64,000 nt of DNA from Branchiostoma floridae (taxonomy: Eukaryota > Chordata > Leptocardii > Amphioxiformes > Branchiostomatidae). The stretch spans positions 1,741,378-1,805,377 of the forward strand of contig NC_049995.1 of the NCBI RefSeq assembly GCF_000003815.2, read 5' to 3'. The translations under genes were made by a program, and so were the position numbers. Numbering within the stretch: the stretch's first letter is position 1; the number at the start of each line of letters is the position of its first letter. Below, piece by piece: positions 44,314 to 56,290 of this stretch. The notes under the pieces were generated by a model, which ran no database searches, was not told where the DNA came from, and worked only from the letters and a program-made list of their open reading frames with translations.

Positions 44314-45211
44314 CAGTCAAACCTGTCTATAGCGGCCACTCAAGGGACTGGTCAAAATTGGCCACTATAGAGAGGTGGCCACTATAGAGAATATGCTAAT
44401 TAATTGACCACATGAAATAAGTTACACATGGTTTTAGTACCCACTGATCTTTATTCACATAATACAGTACTGTACATGTACTGCAATGATTTTTACACTT
44501 AAGAAAACAAAAGCTATAAAAAGTTTTAAATGTTCTACAGTTGATATTGTCTGAAGAGACCGGTATCGTCATATCTCTTTGATATTTCGTCTTGTATCCT
44601 TTGATACTTCGCCGTCCGTATGTTCCCGCTCGCGTTCACACGTCAGATTTGCCCATTATGCTAATGTAGTACTGACAAGAAAAGTCTCGTCATTGTAGAC
44701 TTATCTCTTAATAAATGTAAGAATAAAATCCACCATAGTCTGAAGTTCATATCATTTTGCCTTTGTAACAATTTATTTAGAAAGTTTTTGTGATGTAAAT
44801 TAACCTCAGCGATAGTGTATTAGAACGTAACTTTAACACAATTTACCTCCGTAATATTGGTGTCGTCTATTGACCTTATATGACCTCGTTTGTCAGCGGG
44901 TATGGGTAGCGCCAGTTTACGAAGTTTTGTTTTGAAAATAAATCAAAGGGGTATAAAATCCGGCGTAGGGTGACAAAACGGCCGCTGTATATGGCCGAAT
45001 GCGTGCCGAAACATAGATCAGCGGTCCGCGTGGCCGTAATCGGCAGTGTTTTTGTACCCGCGGGACCGGAAATCGTGTGGCCGTGGCCGCGTTGGACAGG
45101 TGGTCGCTAAGCCTATTTCTTAATCATTACGAATCCAAGGGACCGACAAAAAGTGGCCACTATGGGCAGGTGGCCGCTATGCAAAGGTGGCCGCTAATAC
45201 AGGTTTGACTG
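44314..45211. mobile_element. pogo/Tigger-like non-autonomous element, 0.9 kb
   Basis: TA on both sides; ends CAGTCAAACCTG(T)..., then TATAGCGGCCACTCAAGGGA and repeated GTGGCCACTATAGA words. A different subfamily from the copy at 16,505. No transposase frame. The centre (44,430-45,060) is unique. Confidence 0.78.
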
Positions 45212-45493
45212 TACTAGTACAAGTACTGATCATGAGCATTGGTGCTTCCAAACCTTTAGATTTATCGGAGGGTTCACATTCAGATGTCTTCAGATTTAAA
45301 AGCAACAAATCTGCAAGTGATGAAGAAATATGCTAAAGTAGATCACTTAATCAAAGCTAAGTTATGGACTTTTACTGCTGAAAAAAATTACATGTGTAAC
45401 GTTAGTTAAGCATGGCATATTTGAGGTAACTGACAAAATTAAGGAAGGCATGTCTAAAATCTGCCTACCATGATTTGCTTGTGGGTTACTGAC

Positions 45494-45590
45494 CTTGTAA
45501 AGGGATGCCTTGTTCCAGCACCTTGAGAAGCTTAAAATGACTTAGCTTGGACTGGCTTTTTTCTTTCCATCCGCAGTCGCACCTGGATGT
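45494..45590 (-). CDS. Candidate internal exon of an unidentified gene
   Basis: On the minus strand a TTGTTTGTTGCAG acceptor and AAG|GTCAGT donor enclose 97 nt with one fully open frame of 32 residues: RCDCGWKEKSQSKLSHFKLL then KVLEQGIPLQ. The other two frames have stops. Composition and splice sites look real, but I recognise no family and found no second exon with matching phase in the neighbourhood. Confidence 0.4.
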
Positions 45591-45599
45591 CTGCAACAA

Positions 45600-47180
45600 A
45601 CAACATATCAATCATTAGATAAAAATACAAGCAACACAATAAATAAGAACTTGCAGTTTTTGTCCTCCAAACATTTTACAGGCAAGAAATACAAACAAGA
45701 ATATAATGATACAATTTTTAACCCTCTTAACACTGCATAAATTTTTTTATGTATTCCAGAACACTAGCTATAATTCCAGACTCTACAGTAGTCAACGGGT
45801 ACTTTGTGTTTATTATTTTTGCAGCTCTAATGTAAAGAGTAGACTAAGAAAACTATATATTTTTGGAAAGCTCACAAGTTGAATTCTACAATAAAAGTAA
45901 AATGAATATTTTGCCATCTATCTGAGGACAGCAACTGTCATAAAAGGTACCCAGACACATTTGCAAAAGTCCTGACAAAAGAGTTTCAAATAAGGGGCAT
46001 AGATGGCCAGGGGCAAAAATTCTTGTCAATTATCATGAAACTCTACAGAAATACTCAACAATATGTATACAATGAATTTATGCTGTCAGTTATAATAACT
46101 GAAAACTAAATCTGAAAGCATAATTTTACATATGTTCCGTGCTTATATGCAAACTTTTACCACCAAACAAATGAGCCCCCCTCCCCACCCCCTATACCTT
46201 GCCTATTCCAGTGCTAAGAAAATGCTGGAAAATGATAGCCAATTATTTTCTGGCAAGTTCTCCTTCTATCAGGGAGTGAAATTAAGTCATAAATAAAGAA
46301 ATAGGTATCAATGTATAAAGGAAAGTTCCCTTAGTCCTGACCTATCAGATCTGACCTCTGGACATCATGTCAGAACATAAACAAAGAAAGCATGCAATGA
46401 TTCATGCAGAAGAATAAGCAAAAACACCATCCAATTTTATTTCAATAAAATCAGCTACATATTCGCCTTCCTGCCATCCAAAGATTTCCCTGTCATTACT
46501 CCTGTAAGCCTCCAACAATACCTGCATCCACCAAATTGGATTATATTTTTTCAATTCACTAAAAAACCTTGACAAAACTGCAGTCAAAAACCTGCCTCCA
46601 AAGTCTAAGAAACAGAGTACAAGTGTTACACATCTCCTGGTTGGTCATTCCTCTTTAGTTACAAGCCTTCTGATTGGTATATTCTGGTACATGGTTCTAT
46701 TGTACACTTCATAGTTTGAATTTCCCGCCGAAATTCAAGCTGGGCCAATATATAGGCTCACCGTGTTCAGTGGGTAAAGCCTATATAATGGCTCATCGTG
46801 TTAAGACTTTATATCCGTACACAAAATAAAGCGCTTACCAACAAGCTTTTGATCAGTCCTCTGATCCTTCTCAAGTTGTAATGACCCAAAACCTAAGTCG
46901 CACTTCTGGAACATACGAGAATATATGAGCATCTGCTGCTACAAACAGAAAACAGTTGTGCTCCTGGTTATATACACAACAACAGTCTGTAGGACACAAT
47001 CCTCCATGAACAAATTATAGTGCTTGCTGTCGATGTGGCTAAGGTGTTTGCCAAATGTTAATCCATTAAAAGGACCTTGATTTACTGGTGCTGTCGTCAA
47101 CTCCAGACAAGTTGTTTAATGTATGAAATACTCATGTTAGCAAAGAAGGATATTGCAGCATTTACATGTGTACATGTGTA
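45600..47180. other. No gene seen
   Basis: Possibly intronic to the candidate exon at 45,494-45,590. A 61-codon minus frame at 46,402-46,587 is not recognisable. Confidence 0.4.
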
Positions 47181-47188
47181 CAACTAGT

Positions 47189-47589
47189 AGGGGTGGGTAC
47201 CGGTACAGAAAATTCAGGTTAAGGTCCGGTTCAGGTCCAGACCTGAACCTGGACCTGAGTCAGTATGCGATAAGTAAGTGAAGGGGTGATACTCAAAACA
47301 ATGGTCCATTCCTCTAAAAAAAATTTATTTCAACTCACTCTGGCAGTTTGAAATCCTACAAGTCTAACTGCCTCTGTACGATTGACAGTAAAACTTTGTA
47401 GAGATGACTGTAGACTCTAGTTTGGTCGTTTATTTTCTTCAACCAGTAAGCCCTCAAATGTGTGAATGCCTGATCATATATAATCTGCTAGATTTATAGG
47501 TCCAACATCCGGTCCACCAAATTTTTTCAGGTCCAATTTTTCTGGACCAGTCGAAAAAGAGAAAACGGTTTTGTACCAGTTCACCCCTA
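47189..47589 (+). mobile_element. hAT-like MITE, best preserved copy
   Basis: The ends read TAGGGGTGGGTACCGGTACA and, at the right, TGTACCAGTTCACCCCTA. The flanks ACAACTAG and GCAACTAG form an 8-bp target duplication with one mismatch. TAGGGGTG ends plus 8-bp duplication are hAT hallmarks. The interior has the palindromic AGGTCCAGACCTGAACCT core. Related copies: 11,370, 20,690, 27,850, 33,217-35,055 and 58,200-58,440. Confidence 0.8.
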
Positions 47590-47599
47590 GCAACTAGAT

Positions 47600-48990
47600 T
47601 ATGTAAATGAGGCCCTGATTTGCATGATTTACAGCTCATAATGTTTACTTTATTAATTTCCAGCCCACGGCTTCATTAACAGCAAGAAAACATACCAGAA
47701 GAAATGAGAATATTGATTAACTTGTCGCTCCAACATGGCATCTTTGAGAGCTCAAATTTCAAGGTTTTTGTTATACACTTCTACAGGTTTTGTAAAGCAC
47801 TATAAAGAATTTGCATACCAGGCCTAGATTTTTATTGACAAGATAGATTATGAAAAGTGTCAAACCAAAGTAGTGTTGAATCTATTGTTCCTACTGTAGT
47901 ATGAATTATTGAGGAAACTTTATAATTTCAATGTTTTCCAATTATGAGACTTCAAAACATGAAACTAATGAAAGGCAGGTGCAACATTAACAAATAATCA
48001 TGATGACAAGGCCCTAATTTACATCAGACCATACACCGACGAACTGAAGCAGTTAAAGATCTACAATAACTATTGGATGGATTTTAAATGGTCTCATATT
48101 GTAGAAATGAGCCATGTTTGTCTTTATCAACAGTGCTAAATGAAATCGTTAAGAACCTAAGTTAATGCACAGAGCTGTCTGATTTGTGTACAGTAACCGA
48201 TTTTTGTGTCACCAAGGAAATTTGAGCATCAAAAATGGTTACGTTCAAAGCAAAGCGTACGTAGTGGTGCATCTTACATCAACTTACTCAACACTCACCA
48301 AGCAAATTTAATTGTTTTACACATGAGACATATAGCTATATAAAAACACCAAAAATGTGCACTGGGTGTTGAGGACTTAACCTGGCAATTAAACTGACCT
48401 GAAATAACGAAGTAATCACTTAGTCAAACATAGTAACATTACCGCTGGCCGTGGCTCGAATGTACCTACAGCAGTGCACTGCCTGGCATCTCTGTTTCCT
48501 CTGCACAGGTCAAGAAGGCCTAAATGCAAACGGCAAAACTGCATTCAATCTAGCTTGAGGCACTTTGTATAAACTTGAGATTGGCAAATTTCCAATGGCT
48601 TGCTAACAATACACAAACGCAACAGTTTTCAGACAACAGGTGTAATACAATGTTGAACTCATGAATTTACAAAAAAAAAGTTACAGCTGTGCAGCACCAT
48701 CTGTTATAACGTTACATGTGAAATTCAATTGATGCAAAAATGCCTTGAGTGATAATTCCAAAGAATTGGACTATGGTAACGACATACTTGTGTCATGAGT
48801 AAATTAGTTAAATGCAAATGTCAAGCATGAACTGTGTAAATGTGAAGGAAATTTGCATAAGATGTAAAAAAGCTCTAAATTATTATTTATTTCAGGGGGT
48901 ATGAGGTTTGTTTGAACCTTTGAACCTTATTTAGGTATCCTAACTCTTTTTAACTACAATGTATTGGGGAAGGGAGGTTTCAAAACAAGA
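47600..48990. other. No gene seen
   Basis: AT-rich sequence. A possible micro-exon near 48,490 is readable on both strands and is not called. Confidence 0.4.
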
Positions 48991-48991
48991 T

Positions 48992-49983
48992 CGCTGTGGC
49001 TATTGACACACTCAGTGTGCCAATAGCCAAACAGGCTATTGACACACCGAGATGCCAGTCAGCCAATCAGAGCTTGTAACATGCCTTTCCGGCAATATTT
49101 TACACAAGCAATAGTTGATTAGACATTGTTCGGAAGATTAGACATTGGAATCTTTGAATCTTGGAATGAACGGACGTATTCAAGTTATGCCCTACATCTG
49201 GATACCTAATAATACAGCCTTCATCGTGCATGTATGACGTAGCGTAGTGGGTAGAGCGTTGACCTGGGAATTCATGATACCAGTTCCAACCCGGTTCGAG
49301 TCCGCGCCGGAGTTTTTTCAATTTTTTATTTTTTATTTTTCTTGTCCCTTTTTAAACATCCATTTGATATAAGAATATTTTATATATAAACAACTTTTAA
49401 AGTTTCTGTTAACAATATAAACCAAAAATAACACTGACCACGAAACATGTCATAATTTTCGGCCGTGTGGTTCCGGCGCTATCGGCAGCGACTCGGAAGA
49501 ATATTTCTTTCACATTAAAAATAATGGAGGTAAAACAACAACTATAACTTCGCTTCCTTAGTGATATAAGTTTTGAGGCCGAAAATTCTCCAATATGGCA
49601 GGAATTCGTCGGTAAACACAGCTGAAAACGTGTTCCTAACCGATCCAACATGGCTGCCATGATCACATGCGGTGACAGTAAAACTAGCACCCTATATGAT
49701 AGCAGATTCCGATGTTTAAAATTGTGCCGTAAACACGTGAAAAAGATCGTATTTTGGGTTGATAATGGACACAGGATGCCATTTGTATTTTTCAGAGTGT
49801 TGATTGTCAAATATAATCGTAAGATTTCCTCATTTTAGTGGTTTCTATCACTGGGTGTGTCGATAGCCTAACAGGCTATCGACACACTCAGTGTGCCAAT
49901 AGCCTAAACAGGCTATCGACACACTCAGTGTGTCAATAGCCTGTTAGGCTATTGACACACTGGGTGTGTCAATAGCCTCGCTC
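48992..49983 (+). mobile_element. Foldback-type element, left copy of inverted pair
   Basis: AAACAAGAT flanks it on both sides (48,983-48,991 and 49,984-49,992), a 9-bp target duplication. The termini are built from GGCTATTGACACAC (48,998-49,011; reversed at 49,964-49,977), and the right end holds several further direct and inverted copies of CAATAGCCTGTTAGGCTATT. The interior has a tRNA-like segment and about 400 bp identical to the right copy in reverse. No known protein. Confidence 0.7.
49234..49310 (+). other. tRNA-like segment inside the foldback element (left)
   Basis: A box TAGCGTAGTGGGTAGAGC (49,240-49,257) and B box GGTTCGAGTCC (49,293-49,303) at tRNA spacing, with a T-arm paired at four of five positions. 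The acceptor stem does not pair, so it is a tRNA-derived promoter-like segment, not a tRNA gene. A T-rich run follows. Confidence 0.5.
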
Positions 49984-50382
49984 AAACAAGATACAACACT
50001 AACAAGTAATGGTGTCTAAAAAAGACACCTATAGGCGACGCATTGTAATGAAGGGTTAACGACCCGCCCCGAGGTGTACATGGTGTCATAACACCTGGAA
50101 TTTCCACCATATCCAGAGGCTAATCCTAAAGCCCCTATAATACATATATCCTGAGGTCCGGTATATGGGGGTCGTTGGTGGCACGGTAGCCCATGCTGTC
50201 CTATGTAAAACTGTATATGTGTGAAACACCTACCGCGTGAAAGTCCTACCGTGTACGAACGAATGATTACCCAGAGAGACTGGATACCAGGTCACAGTTC
50301 GTTTTGCTATTAACAAGATAAGCGTCCCGGGGACAAATGGGGAGCTGTTCCGGGGCACTCAGTTCTCCCAGTCATACACACA

Positions 50383-50496
50383 ATGGCGCTATTTGGAGAA
50401 GAGCTTTTCACGAGGATGATGTTGGTACAACTTGGTGTACGAAGCCGGGCCAGTAGCTTCGCCTCAAGGTATCGGGAAGACGAGGAACCATCCAAG
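50383..50496 (+). CDS. Candidate first exon of an unidentified gene
   Basis: ATGGCG with A at -3 opens a 38-codon frame: MALFGEELFTRMMLVQLGV, ending in YREDEEPSK before a GTTAGT donor. It lies between the two foldback copies in more GC-rich sequence. No homology recognised; it may be chance. Confidence 0.25.
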
Positions 50497-51210
50497 GTTA
50501 GTGCAAATCGGTACCGGAAAGTTGGTCTAAACAATGCTCATGTTTTTGTATAGAATAAAGGCAAAACTCGGAAGCGATTTGTAGTACCATAATCATTACT
50601 GTTACTATTATATAATCCGCAATTTTGTGACACATTCTCGGCTGCAATTGTACCCAAGACGTGTACAAGTGTTTTTGTTCTTGTTGCCCTTTAAAGTCTA
50701 TTGTTTTGCCAGAAGCTAAGACTCTCGGCGATGGTTCATGTGTTAATTATATCTCCTGGTGATTTGCGCGAAAACAAGACAACAACAACTTGTGATCCAT
50801 CCCGACTCCGTCATTCAGTATGGTTGGGTGTAGAACAAAACCCATTACTTGTCCCATTTCAACTTTTGGGATGACCATAGACCAAGAATGCTTACATCAT
50901 CTGTGTATTCTAAATTATTTATTTTTTCTTGGGGCTTGGCAAAAATTTCTTGGGGAGGGGGGCAGTCTCGCATCATGAAGGGAATCTTATTAGTAATACC
51001 TAACATCCATACTTTTGACTTTTGATCTGTTTCTGTGTTGTTTTATGTTCAGAATTTGATTTGACGAAGAGAAATATACGTGGTACATCATTCGAACAAT
51101 AGGTGTATCCGTAGGGGATTACGGTATGTCATCCAGGCCACACTCAGGGTGTAAGATGAAATTTGCAGAGACTTAAAATTGAATTTAAAGATAAATTGGT
51201 ATCTTGTGAG

Positions 51211-52132
51211 CCTGTTTAGGCTATTGGCACACTCAGTGTGGCGATAGCCTGTTTAGGCTATTGACACACCCAGTGATAGAAACCACTAAAATGAAGAAAT
51301 CTTACGATTATATTTGACAATCAACACTCTGAAAAATACAAATGGCATCCTGTGTCCATTATCAACCCAAAATACGATCTTTTTCACGTGTTTACGGCAC
51401 AATTTTAAACATCGGAATCTGCTATCATATAGGGTGCTAGTTTTACTGTCACCGCATGTGATCATGGCAGCCATGTTGGATCGGTTAGGAACACGTTTTC
51501 AGCTGTGTTTACCGACGAATTCCTGCCATATTGGAGAATTTTCGGCCTCAAAACTTATATCACTAAGGAAGCGAAGTTATAGTTGTTGTTTTACCTCCAT
51601 TATTTTTAATGTGAAAGAAATATTCTTCCGAGTCGCTGCCGATAGCGCCGGAACCACACGGCCGAAAATTATGACATGTTTTGTGGTCAGTGTTATTTTT
51701 GGTTTATATTGTTAACAGAAACTTTAAAAGTTGTTTATATATAAAATATTCTTATATCAAATGGATGTTTAAAAAGGGACAAGAAAAATTGAAAAAAAAA
51801 AAATTAAAAATCACCGGCGCGGACTCGAACCGGGTCGGAGCTGGTATCATGAATTCCCGGGTCAACGCTCTATCCACTACGCTACGTCAAACATGCACGA
51901 TGAGAGCTGTATTATTAGGTATGCAAATGTAGGGCATAACTTGAATACGTCCGTTCATTCCAAGATTCAAAGATTCCAATGTCTAATCTTCCGAACAATG
52001 TCTAATCAACTATTGCTTGTGTAAAATATTGCCGGAAAGGCATGTTACAAGCTCTGATTGGCTGACTGGCATCTCGGTGTGTCAATAGCCTGTTTGGCTA
52101 TTGGCACACTGAGTGTGTCAATAGCCACAGCG
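51211..52132 (-). mobile_element. Foldback-type element, right copy of inverted pair
   Basis: Reverse complement of the left copy over about 920 bp. The 400-bp stretch at 51,314-51,715 is identical in translation to 49,409-49,810, while the tRNA-like segment and ends carry several substitutions. No target duplication was found here. Confidence 0.7.
51814..51890 (-). other. tRNA-like segment inside the foldback element (right)
   Basis: Minus-strand A box TAGCGTAGTGGATAGAGC (51,867-51,884) and B box GGTTCGAGTCC (51,821-51,831). It differs from the left copy at several sites, e.g. GGATAG for GGGTAG and GCTCCGAC for GTTCCAAC. Confidence 0.5.
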
Positions 52133-52365
52133 TATTATGTTTGCAAAACAACATCCCGTTTGTGTACAACTGGCCCGGACCTAATAGCATCGTCAGATAA
52201 AGAGGTACACAAGCGCCGTCAAAAGTAGTACAAAACACGCGAAGCTTCTGGGTGTCGTATTTAAACTATCAACATGATTTCTAGATTGTGATATATTTGA
52301 TTCAGGATTTATGATTCTTTTCTGTGATTTCTTGGTTGGTATACAGCCGACCCAGTTCGGCAGCG

Positions 52366-52449
52366 GAGGGATATATATGAAAAGTATCTCGCGTCGGACA
52401 ACCACGAACTTCTCAGTTGGGGACGAAACGCGGCGCCAAGAAGTCATGG
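52366..52449 (+). promoter_or_regulatory. TATA promoter and short first coding exon, unidentified gene
   Basis: GATATATATGAAAAG (52,370-52,384) lies about 30 bases before GACAACCACGAAC, a possible start site. The leader runs to ATGGCTTC (52,442 context, ATG at 52,446) and a consensus GTAAGT donor at 52,454. Only Met-Ala and part of Ser are encoded. The downstream exons are not identified: the acceptors at 53,773 and 54,841 lead to early stops in this phase. Confidence 0.35.
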
Positions 52450-52459
52450 CTTCGTAAGT

Positions 52460-54650
52460 ACAGTCTAATTTTCTTTGTTAATTATATGACTTACTTCACA
52501 TTGCTTTTTTTGCCCTTGTGATTGTCACTTTGTGCATGATGAATTTAACTGTTATGGTTACTGGCTTATGCAGATGTCGACAACTTCGTGTGAAGATAGT
52601 TGATCGATTCTGTCGGTTGAATAAAGCAGTCGGGTCGGCATCAATGCGTTGTCCAAACCTTCAGCATTTGACCCAAGCCTCTAATATTTGATTATAGCCG
52701 TCCTGTACTATGATGATGATATACCCAAGTGTTCCATATACGTGAAATACCCAAGAATGTGGGAGTCCGGCCGCTTCTGATATCTGTGATTGATTGTGTT
52801 GTTTACGTATTCGCGGACGGAACCTGTGTGATGGAAATATCCCTATCTATTCAAAAGGATCATACAGCATGACAACAAGGAGGCTTCAGTTAGAAACATC
52901 CACTTTAAACACTTGGGTTTTATTCGTTTTTCTTTTACCTTCAGCAAGACATTTATGAGATGTGTTTTTGGAAGAGTCTGTATGCTTTAATCAACATTCG
53001 CACAAGCAACACGCCTAACTGGTAATAAATATAATTTCATTGATGAACAGATGATGATAGAATTATATTTTTCTCCATTGGAGTAACAACTATGTACAAA
53101 TACTACAATGTTATTTCTTGCTCTGTTTACGATTGTGGGTTGTCGGGAATTCCCACTGACAGCGGGCCGGGACTGACCAGGACCATCCGGCTTGTCTGGT
53201 ACTAATTAAGCTAGGAATGTCTGAGAAGATACCGTGTGTCGACATCAAACACACATTCGTCAAACATATTGAGTTCCGTATTTGTGATTTAGCATCATAG
53301 CTAATTAAAGAGATGGATGGAATGTCATCGAATTCGGCACAGTTTTAGGTCGTGTGTTCGAAAACATGATTATTACTTCAATCCCTATGTCCCGAAATAC
53401 CCATATAAGTGTTCCGACATACAGGCATATCTAATCTCCAAGCAGACGTTAGTCGTTTGTGTAAATATGGGGCGGATTATGTTTTGAGAATTTGAAAGAG
53501 CATTGCCAAAGATTCAGTTTAGGGATCGTCATGATTTTTGGTACGTAGATAGCTTGAATAATGATTTATGCCAATCATACTCTCAAGAGCTAATTTCCTT
53601 AACTAAGGAGAAGGGTTAGATTCAACACATGACATATGTAACTGAGAGAGAGAGGAATATCGATAGATAGTGTAAATGATCTAATCTGCTTTTGTGTTGT
53701 TACGGATTGACAAGAAAGACAATTATTATTACAATATTTATCTTTGTTCTTTGTTCGTGTTTGCTCTACAGCAGCTCCTGAGATGAACATTCTACAAGTT
53801 GAACATGATTTAGCTGAGATGACTATCCAAATGGCGACTTGGTTCACGTAGGACACCAACAGCTGGTCAACAACGATAGCACATTTAGGTGGGTTATTTT
53901 GGAATAGTAAATTTTTGTATATTAGTATATATATATATATAGATTATGGGAAGTCGGTTGCCAAGGGGTTTCCTTCGTTTGAGAAGGATAAATCTTCTGT
54001 CACATTTGTCAGCGTCTACTTGTATGTTGCTTCTGTACGTCCGTTCTAATATCATATTGTTAGATCATATTGATTTTTGATTTGTTTGTTTGTTTATTTG
54101 TTTATGGATGATTTTTTACCCAAAGTCAGAGAAAGTGTCTCCTAGGTTCTGGAGACTCCATACTTGGGCAGCTTGTGCAGACTGGAATAATTTTTTATTT
54201 TATTCATAAGTAACGTTACAAAACATCAACAAAAGGTAAACCATCCAACTATTAAGTAAAATACAAATCAAACAGAGCCTGGTGTATCATTTGTAGCAAG
54301 TTTTCCCCACTTCCCTAGGTGCTTCTCCATCTTCCCTCTCCTGTTGGCAATTTGACCTTTCGAAGAAGTTAACGTAATTAATGATTTGAAATTAACTAGA
54401 ATATTTGTAGGGTTAAGTACTTGATTAGATGGATGACAAAGTTTCTTTGGAAATATTTCTTTAACTTTGTATCTCATTGTTAGAGGTAGTTGACAGTGTT
54501 CAGTGTTTTTGTCCATGTTTAGGGTAGAAGTCAGATCAAACCGCCGTGGTCTCCATGGCTCCAGCGACTGCATTGCGGATGGGAGGACTTAACCGGTCGG
54601 TGTGGTAGTGAGTGTGCCTGATTTATGAAAGCGCAGACATAGGGTGATCA
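52460..54650. other. No gene seen; acceptor-like sites only
   Basis: Contains good polypyrimidine-AG sites (e.g. GTTTGCTCTACAG at 53,758-53,772) without an open frame after them. A (TA)n run lies at 53,921-53,940. Could be intronic or non-coding. Confidence 0.35.
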
Positions 54651-54658
54651 TGTTGAGA

Positions 54659-54716
54659 TGAGTGTGTGTGTGTGTGTATGTGTAGGTGTGTCTGTGTATG
54701 TGTGCGTGTGTGTGTG
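54659..54716. repeat. (TG)n microsatellite
   Basis: Interrupted TG/TGTATG run of about 58 bases just before the first of two related segments (54,725-54,810 and 55,020-55,110). Confidence 0.85.
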
Positions 54717-55008
54717 TTTCTCCTAAGAGGGACGAAGACAAAATGTCCCTGGCACCCGTAAAAAATGTCCACCATGACTCCACAACCCCGCCACGCCACA
54801 TACTGCGACACTTTTTTCTTTATTTTTGTTGTCTCTACAGCAGCGCCTACAACACATCTTAGCCTTGACGAGCATCCAAACAGCCGCACATCGACGGTGA
54901 CAAATTTATGAGGTGACTTTGGAATAAGCCGCTATTGTTGGTGTCAGTGTATCCGTATAGTATTTGAAACGGGCGATGTGATCTCTTGTTCTCTCTCGAT
55001 CCCACCAG

Positions 55009-55161
55009 ACAATAACCATACAGGATAAGAGCGACAACGACGAGGTGTTCCTGACACCCGTAATCGTGTCCATCAGGACGACGCAGTTCCGCCACAACGT
55101 GCACAAAGACTCTTACCACAGCAAGGAAAGTCAGTCGAGTCCTTCCATTGCAAGTCAGTGA
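55009..55161 (+). CDS. Candidate terminal exon, unidentified gene
   Basis: CGATCCCACCAG acceptor followed by 50 open codons and TGA: TITIQDKSDNDEVFLTPVIV to the serine-rich tail YHSKESQSSPSIASQ. A diverged relative at 54,727-54,816 reads KRDEDKMSLAPVKNVHHDS in the matching frame, which hints at a duplicated exon. The opposite strand is also open and both segments might be a repeat, so confidence is low. Confidence 0.25.
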   Translation, partial: TITIQDKSDNDEVFLTPVIVSIRTTQFRHNVHKDSYHSKESQSSPSIASQ

Positions 55162-55739
55162 GACGAGCTGCGTCGCTGGAGGAACCGGAATAGACGTCCG
55201 CGCGCCTTATAAAGTCGGGAAGGAGGGGAGTCACACATCACCCAGAACAGCGCCGTCGACAGAAGGAATGCAACGAGAGGGGAGTGCCAGACCAGTAGCC
55301 AATCGATTGCTCTGCTACAACCATAGAAAACCTAAAACTAGTTAGAGAATTCACGGACTAGTTTTGAGTTGATTTATACCATGGCTATGTATAGTGTATA
55401 TATTGTAGTAGTTGATTTTACATTTACATCAAAGAATTAGAACCGTACATAAGGTTAACCTCAGCGACGACGGAACGAATCGAACCGGAGATGGATGTAC
55501 TAATGGAGAAAACCCCCATAGGAATATGACGTACAATTATTCTGTATCCAACCTGTGACCGAAGTTAGCGGGGTCAGCATTATGTAGTAACGTCAAACTA
55601 CTTTAACAGTCTCCCGTGCCAAGTGTACGGAAAACCTTGTCTCTGCGTCCTTCCTTTATTCTAGCTGTGCTAGTCCTAGTCTTCAAAGCGGAATCTAAAC
55701 AACATGGAATTATCAATTGGTTTTATGTCTTGCTTGAAA

Positions 55740-56290
55740 CATGTGACCTACGTATCTTTCAAATCCAGGCAACCACGTGAAAGGACATCATTCCATATTG
55801 TGAAAAGCGAAAGATTTAAAAGCAAAAGCTAAAAAAAATATCGGCCAAAACCTGTGCCATATTGGTCTTTATTGTCTTGTTTAAAATACTTGATTTAACT
55901 ACTGCTCAAAATCAACTTTTGTATAACTCCAAACAACAACCACGTGAAAGCACATCATTTCATACTTTGTAAAAAAAGATATCGACAAAAATCTGACATA
56001 TTGGTCTTCATTATGTTTTTTGACCTCGTAAAAGCATATCATCCCACATTACGAAAAGAAAAGCTCAAATAACATTGGCAAAAGCTGTGCTATGTATTAG
56101 TCTTTATTATCTTCTTTAAAACATCTTATTTTTCTACCACTCAAAATCAGACGACTTTTTATAACTCCAAACGACAACAACTTGAAAGCATGTCATTCCA
56201 ATTCGTAAAAAGCAATAGCTGTATAAGAAATAACGGCAAAGAGCTGGAACATATTGGTCTTCATTATAACATTCATATAGCGTGCAAAAC
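55740..56290. repeat. Diverged tandem repeat, about 80-160 bp units
   Basis: ACCACGTGAAAG(G/C)ACATCATT and its variants recur near 55,772, 55,937, 56,022 and 56,176, with CATATTGGTCTTTATT and ACTCAAAATCA words between. Spacing is irregular because of deletions. No coding capacity. Confidence 0.6.

Noticed and set aside
48470..48530. Micro-exon of about 31-34 nt
   Set aside because: Acceptor and donor pairs can be drawn on both strands, so the signal is not specific.
49234..49310. Functional tRNA gene
   Set aside because: A and B boxes are good but the acceptor stem does not pair and the anticodon arm is not clear.
54268..54573. 101-codon minus-strand frame
   Set aside because: No motif or family is recognisable and there is no splice or promoter support; could be a repeat fragment.
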